From Marsupella aquatica (lineage: Eukaryota > Marchantiophyta), in NCBI GenBank assembly GCA_973895155.1, contig OZ316892.1, forward strand, positions 16,988,001 to 17,052,000: DNA of 64,000 nt, in the 5' to 3' direction. Positions 30,859 through 42,000 of the stretch are shown here, piece by piece. Below the pieces are notes generated by a model. That model was given only the letters and a program-made list of their open reading frames with translations. It did not search any database and was not told the DNA's origin. The stretch's first letter is position 1. The number at the start of each line of letters is the position of its first letter. Both the position numbers and the translations under genes were made by a program.

Positions 30859-31210
30859 ACGAAAGGCAATCTCGAGGGCAATCAATGCGGATTAGCATTG
30901 ATTACCCCATAAGTGCTGCCCGCTGCCCGCATGTGCTGTATCTGATTTCAGTTTAAACACCTGGCGCGAATGTACCTCATCATGAATTGAGGAAGGGCTC
31001 AATGGTAGCCCAGATCAGTTGGGGAGTTGGAGGTCCCGGGTTCAAACCCTGCTGTACGGTAAGAATGCTTTTTAGCATTCACCCCACCCAAAAAGTGGGG
31101 ATCATTCATGCTAGTAAAATTCGAAAAAAATGTGAGCGGGGCGGGCAGTAGGCGCGGGCAGGTGTACCCGAGGCTCTTATTGTCTTATGAGCCTCGAGAT
31201 TGTCTTTCGT
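30859..31210. mobile_element. 352-bp terminal-inverted-repeat element with tRNA-like core
   Basis: The 19-bp termini (30859-30877 and 31192-31210) are inverted repeats with one mismatch, starting ACGAAAG and ending CTCGAGG. Each end also has an internal hairpin: AATCAATGC/GCATTGATT (30880-30903) and CGAGGCTC/GAGCCTCG (31169-31196). A tRNA-like stretch with a perfect GGGTTCAAACCC B box lies at 30993-31052. No ORF is present, so it is non-autonomous. The target duplication is unclear. Confidence 0.65.
30993..31052 (+). other. tRNA-like A/B box pair inside the 352-bp element
   Basis: GGCTCAATGGTAGCCCAG resembles a D arm and A box, and GGGTTCAAACCC is a full T arm and B box. The anticodon arm is poor. 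It is likely tRNA-derived rather than a working tRNA. Confidence 0.45.
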
Positions 31211-32140
31211 GGTGAATGTTCATGGGAGCATCATTTGCAACATTCGTACATACATTGTGCTATATCGGGAAAACTAGTTCTGGACCATTTTTGCAGTTCG
31301 ATCGAAGCGAACGCATGACAGCTGGAGAAGAGCCGTTCATTCTCATTCGTGGTTCCAAAGGATTGGAAGGCAACTCCAAGCATTCAGGCATGCGAAAGCA
31401 ATGGTCGGAGCTGAGCTGAAGTGAAGCTGACATTGGGCATTGGGAATTAGGCAGTAGCTGTGCATGAGGAGACGCCTGTAATCAAGAACAAACCATCATG
31501 CATGACTCTTTTCTTTAGTTAGCGGTCTAGGCCCTAGCTACCAATGGCGCGTGTCCATACCATCTCCACTCGGCTCCCCTCGACAAGCCTGGCGCTGCTG
31601 AAAATCTGAAACCTAGCAGCGCGTCTGGCTGAAGTCGTTTCTGCCGAAGTCGCACTCGTGCCGCTCTGGATGATGGACAAGTAGCGGTAGGTGACCAGAC
31701 TCTAACAGCTAAGATAGCTGTGGTGTTATCTGGGGAGTGGGGAGGGACTTTGCTACATTTCTGTCTTTCTGAGGATTTCTCTATAATTATGATTATGTGT
31801 TGCTGTAGCTACTACGTGTTATCAGCGAGACTGTGCCTGCCCGTAGCCGTCAGTCAATTGATAGATTTAGCTAGGGTGGAAGTGAAGAAGCGTTGAGCAC
31901 TTCAGGTTGCCCTGCTCTCACATCGTTGTGGACCCACTTGAATTGTTTCTGATCTTTGCCTACAGTACAGTGAAGTGGAGAGTAAGTAGCTGGACTGGTT
32001 GATTGAATCCTCTCTGAATTGACGCATTGCTCTCTCCTCTCCTCGATCGATCGAACTCGACATCGATCGACCTGGCTGCATCGATCACTGCGAGCACCGC
32101 GGCGTTCCAGTGCAGTAGTAGATTCAGTTCATAGATACGA
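31211..32140. other. Upstream region of the PLAC8 gene
   Basis: No ORF is recognised. It probably contains the promoter and 5' UTR. A CGATCGATCGA-type cluster lies at about 32043-32068. An additional upstream exon cannot be excluded. Confidence 0.4.
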
Positions 32141-33556
32141 ATGCCGAATCCGGAAGAGTTTCGATGGCATTCGGGCCTCGTCGATTGGAAAGATGTGATC
32201 TTGAATCCGGTCACGTGCTTGACGGGCACCTTTGCCCCGAGTGTTCTGTTTGGCCGGAACGTGAACCGAATTACAGATGGTCAAACCTCGTTCGTGAAGT
32301 AAGTATGCATACACGTTGGCAGTGAGTTTGATTCCTCCAAATTGTTCGTTCACCTCTACGGTGGAGCAGTTGGTTCGCTAACATGCATTCATGCTTCGAT
32401 CAGAAAGATGGACTGATTCTGAGATGCCGTGTAGGCAAGATGAATTGTATTGACCGCTTCTTGGACCTGAATGGTTCTTGGTTTCCAAATAGGGGATGGT
32501 GCTAGCTATTTCCGTTTCTTGCATAATGGATGGAAGGCGGGCTGAAAAACGGCTTTCAATGTTTGCTGCACAGTAGTGCACTCTGCTCAGTAGTAGACGA
32601 TTCTTACGTTATGGTCGTCATTCGAGATCTGTAATATTTGCTCGGACAATCAAGCAAGCAGAATTATTTACGTTAGAAATATATCGATATGGCCAGGGCA
32701 AGGTTTGACTGTTTGCTTCTTTTCATGATTGTCCTGAATTTCATGGAAAACTTTGCTATCCTGCACTTGAGAATGTTGTGCAAGTTGAACCTCTTCGACA
32801 ATAAATTATTGTATCGTCTGCGATGACGAGTATTGCAGTAGAATTGCTGTGTGTAACCTGGATGAACCTGGCAAGGTAAAGTCCGAAATTTTTGGGAAGA
32901 AGATGCGAATGACGCACAATTGCGGGTTATACTATGATTAATGGCTAGTCAGTTAATGAATGTCAATATTGTGCGCATGCAGAGCGGCTTTGACCCATCT
33001 GGCCATGGGAGGGTGTTATTGCTGGTGCTGCTGCCTTCCATACTACGCTGCTCCATTCAGAGAGGACCTGCGAAAAAAGAGGAATCTTCCCATGGATCCC
33101 TACAGCGATTTGAATACTCATAGGTGGTGCCACCCCTGTGCCATCTGCCAGGTATACAACCCATGGACCGTGGAGGCCGTGCTTGATTTTACATATCTGC
33201 TGTACAATCCCAGATTCTCTGGGTCTGTTTTGTTGAATTGGAAGGTTGTCGTAATGTTGGACACACCAACCCACGGCAGCTCGTGCTCCAAAACTTAGTA
33301 ACTTTTCGTACTACTACGTTAAAATCTTCAATGAAAATTCCGCTCTGCTTGAGTTGTGTGCCGTACCGTGCTTTTGAAGAGAAGATGACAACGTTCGATT
33401 TCTTGATAAATGACAATCTGGTTGCAGGAAGTGCGAGAACTAGATGTTGCATCGGAATCAGCTGTAGTCGGTCCAAGCGAGGCGACTGTTGATATAGGTG
33501 TCGAGGATACAATGAAGAAGCTAGAAGACCTGCGAAGTCAAGAAATGTTGAGATAA
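32141..33556 (+). CDS. PLAC8 / cell-number-regulator-like protein
   Basis: PLAC8 proteins are small membrane-associated proteins. In plants they affect organ size, cadmium resistance or calcium entry. Three exons: 32141-32298, 32983-33151 and 33428-33556; GT-AG introns with matching phases give 151 aa. Exon 1 has EEFRWHSGLVDWKDVI, then TCLTGTFAPSVLFGRNVNRI, the family's first half. Exon 2 has the Cys-rich hydrophobic stretch GGCYCWCCCLPYY and FREDLRKKRNLPMDPYSD, HRWCHPCAICQ. Exon 3 begins EVREL, restoring the typical CQExREL. The usual C-P-C before the FG motif reads A-P-S here. The start ATG is the first in frame near the domain; a longer N-terminus is possible. Exon 1 is only 53 codons, which makes the gene easy to miss. 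Confidence 0.85.
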
Positions 33557-34122
33557 TTTAGCTCCGCTCCGCTCCAATAGCTGCTGTGACTCGTTTCTTT
33601 TTGGGAATTTTGGGGGAAAGGAGCACCTTGGCGCCACTCCGAGAGATAGACACGCTCTGTAGGATAGTCACAAAAGTGAAGTGATGGGAAGTCTGACCAG
33701 CCTGACTGAGAATTGGAGATTTGAAAGTACCATTGATCTGCGACTGACGCTAACCTCATTAATCGATAGTTGCCAATTCATGTTGATGACTACTGTCAGT
33801 AGTGGAAAGTTTACACGTTGCATATACCGAAATCTTTGGCTAGGATAGTTGGTTTGAGTTTGGTTTGGGTTCCATCGATCTAGATTGAACTTCACTGTTA
33901 GCGTGGAAATGTGGAGTAGACCAAGAACCTTGGCTCGGACAGTTGGATTGAGATCCATTCATCTAAATTGTAGTTCACTGTTAGCGACATCAGAATGCAA
34001 TGTAGTCAATGTTCATGTTAGTGGACGAAACAAGGTTGTGATGTCCTCAAAGAGGTATAAATGAAGGGAAGATCGAAATCATGTTTCACTTGGATATTTT
34101 GTATTTTACTGTCACACAATTT

Positions 34123-34232
34123 CCATTTCTTTTTCTTGAAATTTAATATAATTCATTGTGAATATTCCAGTCTCATTCCATTTCTTTTTCTTGAAATTTA
34201 ATATAATTCATTGTGAATATTCCACTCTCATC
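34123..34232. repeat. 55-bp direct tandem duplication
   Basis: Two units starting CCATTTCTTTTTCTTG at 34123 and 34178, nearly identical. Confidence 0.88.
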
Positions 34233-36358
34233 TTCAAGTCCTCAGTGAAAACTTGCAAAATTGGTAAAAACATGGATCTTCGGTATGAATTAGAATTGAT
34301 AACGAATCCATATTCCAGAATTCAGATAACCAGGCAGTTCCAAATTACACACCCACTGTTTCCACCTCTACCTTGAATAGAGTAAACTTTCGCAAACGAC
34401 AATTGTAACGAGAAAATGAACATTACCAATTTGAATGAAACAAAACTCACCTCCATTCCCAACTAGTAACGTAGTCGAGAAAGTAGTTTTTGAATTGTTT
34501 GATTTGCTTAGAAAGCTTTCTTACAAAGCTCAGCGTCATGCCTACATCGATAATCTTAGCGTCATGTCTTCTTCTCGGCGACCCTTTCATACAAGAGACT
34601 TTTGGGGTTACTAAAATTCAGACATCCGGAGGGAGACAGTTCTTTTCTTCTCAGCCCTACCAAAGAAGAGGGGCCACCATCCTTCATTTCGGCTTGGCTC
34701 TCAACAACAGTTTTTTGGATATACTAAAATTCCCTGTATTTTAAACAACTATCTGACCACAGAAAAACAACTGCAGGCAAACCTCATAAACAATCCATGA
34801 CAACGATGGAAAGGTAAGCGGGAAGGTAAGGGGGACAACCGCAGCAAATCGAACCTGGTACCACTACACGCTTCCATTATTGGAGTGCAGTTGCAAAAAG
34901 GCGAGCGGAAAGTTACGATAGTGCACAGGCAAACCCTACGAAAGAGAGAAGCAATAAGCTGCTGAACAACAGCTTCGTACACAACAACGAACAAATCTCG
35001 GAGCATAAATGCTAAAAACTTATCCATATCGTACCAAAATCGACAGGAAGCAGCACACTAGCACCTTGCAGGCAGACAAGCTCAAACAGAATCTTTGCAC
35101 TACGAGGTTCGTAGCCGTGCTACGAACAACACATAATCTCGTCGACATCCAGATAGACAAATCCTCGCTACTTCACTGCCGGTAATGCAGATGGGGGGAT
35201 CGATCGCCCTCGACACGTAGGACAGGTCATAAGTTGATGTAAAGCACTGGGAAAAACCATCGGATAGTCTCATCACCTCTCGACAGACAAGCGACTTCTG
35301 TAAACTACATACATTCGATTCCTCAGACACTAAAGAAAGTAGTAATCATGAACATCATAATTAGCATGGTAGTTCATCATCACCGGAATCGAAGACGGCA
35401 CGCATTAGAGAATAAAGCAAACAACAAGATCAAAGGTGTTTACTGGAAAACTACTCATCCAACAGGTAAAGGCAGACAACAACCAGTGCAAAGGCACAAC
35501 CACGAACACAAATCATAACACTTTAATGTTCCACTCAGGTATTTGTCGTGTTGGAAACCAAGTTCTCTTCAACGACCCAAGGGTCTCAAAGCGAGCTGGG
35601 GTTATGTGAGTCATCATAGTGGAAGAGACACATACTATTACACCTGATGACACAGAATGGCTCAATAAAAAGTCGAACAGAGCTACTCCATACTTAAACT
35701 TCTCGCACAGTCATATGTAACTCCACAGGCCACAAGGCTAATCGGACGAATGGATGAGGTACCTAAAGTTTAGAACATTACAACCCATCTCTGGAGAACG
35801 ACCAAAAGCTGTGAGCAAAGACAAGAGACGAAGGGCGTGACAAGGCTTGTGATATAACAAGCCCTACTACTACAATCCCAGCATTGCTTCTACAACTAGG
35901 GGGTTCACAGATGAGATTGCGCGTCGATACCGAATTTACCTTCCCACCCTCTCATCGACAGTGGAACTTGTGAGTCCAGTCTACTGTCATCCCATTTTCT
36001 CTGATCGAGAGGCACAAGGCCATGTCGGGGTCCTGAGGCCGAGCCTCCAGTTCCTCATGTGACTGAAAGAGGCGTTGCCGCCATCTTCCGTTACTAGATT
36101 CGTACTGAAGAAAAAGGGCAGCACACTAGCAAGGGTTCCCAGAAACCTAAAGCCGCCAATGGTGACAACATTGTAGGCCAAGGCAACCGCCTGCTATTGA
36201 AGCTCGTCGGCTACAAGAGAGCCGACGACTCAGCGAGAACACCTGAAGCGGGAGCAAAGAAAGAAGCTTCCAAATCGAACTAAATCTGCACACGGATGAA
36301 ACAATTGCGATATTAGGGTTGAAGCTCGAGTCTCGACAAAGACGGCCGCCCGATCCCT

Positions 36359-36402
36359 TTTTTTCGTTTCCCTTGAAAGGAGCTTTGAAGGGAACGAAAA
36401 AC
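36359..36402. repeat. Hairpin-forming inverted repeat
   Basis: TTTTTCGTTTCCCTT and AAGGGAACGAAAAA flank a short loop, with one unpaired base in the stem. It could fold as RNA on either strand. No gene context. Confidence 0.6.
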
Positions 36403-38509
36403 CAAATAAAAACCAGGATTAACAATCCCCTCAAAAGGTCACAGGCCACAAATCACTCGACGACCACATTCATTTAGTTAAGAGGGAAAAATGTAATACA
36501 AATAACTACAGGTGCAAGGTAACAGCAACTCTTACACCCCCAAAAAAAAAACCATCTATAAAACTACCAAAGTGAGGGCCGACATAGTCCACAGAATAGG
36601 AAGAGATCTAGCAGTAAGATGTGAGTCTTCCACCGGCTAAAATCCAAAAAGGATTAATCATCTGTAAGAACAAAGAACAAAGAACAAAGAAAACTGATGC
36701 TAAAATTCTACGATCAGAGCAGTTGAGTGAATCTCATAAATGCAAACTCAATGAAATCAAGGTGGGTCACAAGCCCACAGAGGACAGAGTTCCACCAAAA
36801 CAACACCTTCCAGCATGGAATAAAGCCCTCCGTCGCGACCAAAGTCATGTTCCAGCTTAGCAATCAACCCCTGCAAGCAATCTCCACCCTTCTTTCAAAG
36901 GTCAAGTAAGCCTTTGTTTACACATAAGTTTCGTTCCAATGACCCTAATATGATCAAATTTCCAAAAATGACTACTGCAAAGACAACCACACCATCCCAT
37001 CGCCTGAGGGCCTCTTTGCATGAGCTCAGCTAACTTTGACATTCAGTATGTCCCTCTATCTCTAATGGATCTGATTTGTTTGGGTTAGTTAGAAACTGCT
37101 TGGAAAGATCTTTGCAATGGGTCTAAAATTATTAAATTTCTTGGGAAGACATACAAATAGACGATGATGATCTGATTTTTTTGTCACTTTGCTCTCAGTG
37201 GTGGAGTATGTACCACATATGAGGAGAAACTTGAGCTTCACTGCAGTCCATCCAATTTATTTTTGGGGCAAATATGGAAATCCATCTGGGCTTCAATTTC
37301 CCCAAGATATGAGTGTAATATACTGTTCATATTTAGTTTAAGTCTGGGTCTTATAATAAGTACCCATCGTTTACAAGAGCTTCAGACCCATTCAGATATG
37401 CTGTCTACCAACTTTATATTGCCAGCAATAGGTCTACATAAGGCCACTTTGTATGACCTATGCCCAATCTTTGAGGCCCATTTCCTGGACCTGAAAGTTT
37501 TTTCATTGGCTCTCCCAAAAAGGCAAGTCCAATGAACCTTTGGCCTGTAGTCCATGGATAGTCACCCTTATATCTCCAAATCTTCAGGGAAGATCAAGTC
37601 TAAGTTTTCAGGAAGTTTTCCAACCCTCAACTTCAACTTGGTAGTGGATTGGACCTAAACCCTAAACCCTGCTTCCTTCACCCTAATGAGGGTGAGGGCT
37701 CGCTGGACCATCCACTCTGCTTCCTTCACCCTAAAGAGGGTGAGAGCTAGCGTGCAGGCTGATGGAATAAAACCCCTCACCCCATCACGTGGTATTGTTT
37801 GGGAGTTCCAAGCCCACAGAGCCTCCTTTATTTGACTGAGAAACGCTGCACATAACTTGTCAAAGCTTGACACTATCTTCCTCAGATGGGAAACAACATT
37901 CTAGTCCATGTCCATAACCTATAAGTGAAAGGTTTCCTCGTTTTCTTTTTGAATGGCCAGATTAAAGCTAACAGAACTTTTGGGGCTGAGGGATGAGGCT
38001 GAGCTTATAGTGACCCTTGACAGACATGTGTGCTCAAAATGCGTTTGAGCCCCCAAGGTTAACCATTGACTGGATGATGGGCACTCACCTTCTTTCTATT
38101 GGGCAAAAGAAAAAAAACAGAGTAAGTGCATATATTTCTTATATTTAGGTGACACTAACTCATGAGTGTAGCCAACAAAATTAGTGTAGAAAACCCATCC
38201 CGCAAAAGATGAAGGGGCAGGGTTCTCCTACCGTGCCACTCTTCAAATGAGCCCCGACATTGCATGAAATGTGGGCAAATCCAGCGATTGGTGTCTACAG
38301 TGAGTGTAGTCACTTGTTGCCATGATAGTTCTTCTCGAGTCCATGTGCAAGCGTGGTAGTTGTTTCCCAAATGATAGTGTTGAGCCCAAGTGAGCATTAG
38401 AGCCCCGATAGAAATCAAAGAGGGCAAGGGGGTGCGTGTATTGGGTGGAGGTTTCTTTCCTTATGATTGTATCTGCTGCGCTCGAAACCAGGACAACCAC
38501 ATAAGGATG

Positions 38510-38810
38510 AAACTAGAAATTTCACCGTCAGGAATGACCGCACTGCTAAACAGATCTAAACGAGTATCTCACCACGATCACAAGAGATCGAAGTGGTTTC
38601 TGCAGAATTTTCAAGGGGTGAAATCCATTACAGTACACAACCCAGAAAGTTCACAGTAAGGAGTGAACGCACTGCTAACAAAATCATAACGGGTTGACGT
38701 GGGTTCTGGAAAAATTCAAGAGGTGAAATCCACTACACAACCAGATGCGCATGTCACCACAAAGTCCACCGTCAGGAATGAATGCACTGCTAACCTGATC
38801 TCACCTTGCC
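38510..38810. repeat. Imperfect tandem repeats downstream of NOMO
   Basis: Three degenerate units share CACCGTCAGGAATGA..GCACTGCTAA, and two of them share GGTGAAATCCA.TACA. The spacing is about 110-130 bp. Confidence 0.65.
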
Positions 38811-39028
38811 AAAGACTTCTCCACGAGGACTGGACCAACTACCAGTCGACGACAAAGAGGTCCATGTACTTTCACACTGACCTTGGAGCAAACAACACAC
38901 GCTATCGTTCTACACATAAATAAAAACTCAAACTCCTTCACATGAACGTAAATCAAATAATAGTGGTGCGAACCATGAACAAAATTTGAGGGCTCCAAGC
39001 CCATCCCACCCCTAGAAAAAACCAAGAC

Positions 39029-42000
39029 CTAAAAAGCTCTCTTTGTCCTGCCGACAACCTTTCGAACCTCTATTTTGGGCTTCGGAGGGGAACTTGACCA
39101 AGTTGAACCTGCTACTGATTGGTAGGCATCCTTTAACTTGGGCAAGCTAATGAAGATAATAATTACAGCAATACCTACCACCAAGGGGAGCACTGGAGCA
39201 GATGTCAGCTCCTGACCGTGAAGGTGCTCCTCGACTGTAAACGTAAGCGTTCCCAAGTGTACTTGACTGGCACTTTCCAAATCAACCTCAACGGCATCAG
39301 ATACAAACTTATGGGTCTGGTTTGCTGATCCCAGCGCTAGTAACCTAACAGTATACATCCCCTTGGGTAAGCCCTGTACTTCGAAAAAGCTCGACATTGG
39401 TAATGGCACAGTTTGCCGCACTTTCACTGGTTCAATCGCTGACACAACCTCTATTAAAATATCAGGTTGCCATTTCTCCACGTTGGGACCCTCAACAGTT
39501 CCAGTCAATATGGTCGCAGGAGCTTCTTCAAAAATTACAAATTGAACTCCGCTTGTGTCATTCTCTGTGACCTTTAGGGTAACTGAACCTGGAGAAGACC
39601 TTTCCATTTTCACTGGGCTCCCTTCCTTAATAAGAGGCCTAATGGTGTAGATAGTATCTGGTAATAGCCCCCTCAGTCGATACTTCCCTTCAGAGTCAGA
39701 GACGGTTCCTTCATAATATCCTTTGTCAGACCGTGCTTCCAAGGACACTCCTTCCTCAGGTCTTCCCGAGAGCGACGTGACTGTTCCCAAGACACTGTAC
39801 GCAAAGCGTTGTGCACTGAATGTTACCTCTTTGATTTCTCCAGAACCCACCTCAATGGCTTGTGCTGATGGTGAAAATGTGTATTCTTTCAAGAGAGGTC
39901 GCAAGTAGAAACTTCCAGGAAAGAGGTTTTCAAAGACAAACGCTCCTCCACTTCCAGTAGCAGCATTCTTCCGGTAGCCGTCATCACCACTTAGTGAGAG
40001 TAGAACAGCAGGCAGGAATTCCTCTGCGCCCTCACCTGGAATGATGTTCACAACGATCTCACCAAGCTTCTGGACAGAGAATACATTGTTCCCGATTGAC
40101 TTCAGATAAAATCCTTCCTTCGTAGCTTGTACAGAGTATCCTGTGTCATCATATAAAGGACCAGCACGGAAGGTACCATCATCGCCACTAACGGTCCACA
40201 AGGCTATGTCACCTGACTTCAAACCCCCAGCTTCACTATCCTTTTCGGGTGATATGGTGATATTCACTCCCGCAAGAGGAGGGATCACACTGCCCGCTAT
40301 GTACACTCCAGGACGACCATTGAATAGAGGAATTTCTGGTTGACAACTATCTGTTTCCACATAGACCTTCTGATACTTGGGATAAACCAACACTTTTTGG
40401 CCTTCAATGGATGACCCCCCAATGTGCCTTGGCGAGAATACTAGTTTATCACCGAGCTGTGCCCAATGTGCATACTTGTACACTGCAACTGGATGGGTTG
40501 CATTTGCTTCTGAAGCAAGATGCACGCCAACTTCAAGAGACGTCCCATCTTCTTTCCTGATGTCTACAAATAGGGAGTCACCAAAACTATTTGGATCAAA
40601 ATGAGATTTTGAATCAATGTGGATATGTCCTGTCAACACATACTTTTGGCCAACCAAATGGAGTGGCCTCGGGTGAGATGTGTCCAACTGGAAAGATAGA
40701 GCTCCAAAGAAAACACATGGCCAGAGGAAACTCAATTCATATACGCCTGGAGACTCCAAGCTCACCTCTTGCCAGCCCTTCTCAATCTGTAGTGGCAAGG
40801 CTTCTTTGCTTCCAAGCAAGGTAAATGCTCTGGCAGCGTGTGTTGAATGGACACGCACGAGATACCCCTTTTGAGCAAACATCAACCCAGCCACATCTTC
40901 AGTACCTACGTCAACTTCCAAGGTCTTTTGCTCCCAGGACCAGTCATCGTCCCAAAATGCACCCTCAGTCACAGGCTCATGCCGAATCTCAAGAAGATAT
41001 TTACCGGGCAGAACTTTCTTGAATGAAAACTCACCCCCTTCCATGGCAACACTGGTTTTCTGCATCCTGCTAGTATCCATGCTTAAGGGTCTCAGTTTAA
41101 TCGTCACCAGAGGAGAAGACGGACCTTTGAATTTAACCACACCAGAAATGCTCACTTGGGCCTGACTAAAATTGGCATCCAAAACTGGTCGATTGACGGT
41201 AATCTCCAAATGAGACGGTGTAAACAAAAGACCAGTCTTGATTTCTGCCTGAGTTGTCAAAGGTGAAAGAAGATAATCTCCAGGGGGAACCTCAAAGCAA
41301 AATGAACCATCTTCGTTTGCTCGCTTAGTTTGCGGTTTTGCCGGGCCATGAGTAAGTGCAACCTGGCGCTTGCCAGCTTGTGCAGGGGTTATGACATTGA
41401 TAGATCCACAAACTGCATATTGCGTTGCTTTGATCTCTGGAACAGACGGCATGTTAGGAAGGACCTTTAAGTTTTCCAACGAGCTAAACTTGTAATTAGC
41501 TTTGCTTGCCTTGATTGTGTAATGTGTAGAAGTAACTTGATCAAGCTTGTAAAACCCTTGAGCGTCAGTAGTCGCACGCTCCACATCCTCAATCAATATT
41601 TTCACTCCTTCTACACCGGAACCCTGAGTGTCCACCACACGACCTCCAATTGAAAATCCAGTAACCTGGAAAGGCTTTGCAATTTCCACAGAATCATGAT
41701 CAACAGTTATGTCAACCGAAGATGGTGAGACGTCAAAAATTGTATTTTCTCCCTGATAAAAAGGCACCAGCTTGTACTTTCCGCATGGAACTGCAGAAAA
41801 TGTGAACCTCCCTTCCCCATCTGACGAAACCTGGCAGAGAGCTTGTTTCGGCAGTGGGCTAGATGTCCCTGGACCTTGTGGACAGGGAATGGCAGCAACA
41901 TCGTCAGAGTAGATATAAAACTGAACACCCAAAACAGGATTACCTTGTGATGAGACAGATCCCTCAACACCATACCCAGCAACGCAGAAAACATCCTCAA

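Larger units (their letters stand above)
33557..39028. other. Intergenic between PLAC8 and NOMO
   Basis: No gene is recognised on either strand. At 33826-33990 a degenerate about 90-bp duplication is centred on TTGGCT.GGA.AGTTGG. At 37640-37750 a 70-bp direct repeat carries small CACCCTAA..GGGTG hairpins beside AAACCCTAAACCCT. Several short ORFs at 34.7-36.4 kb have no domain. Confidence 0.4.

Noticed and set aside
34749-36449. A gene on the minus strand at 34.7-36.4 kb
   Set aside because: Several ORFs of 64-100 codons are present, but there is no recognisable domain, splice-linked frame or conserved motif.
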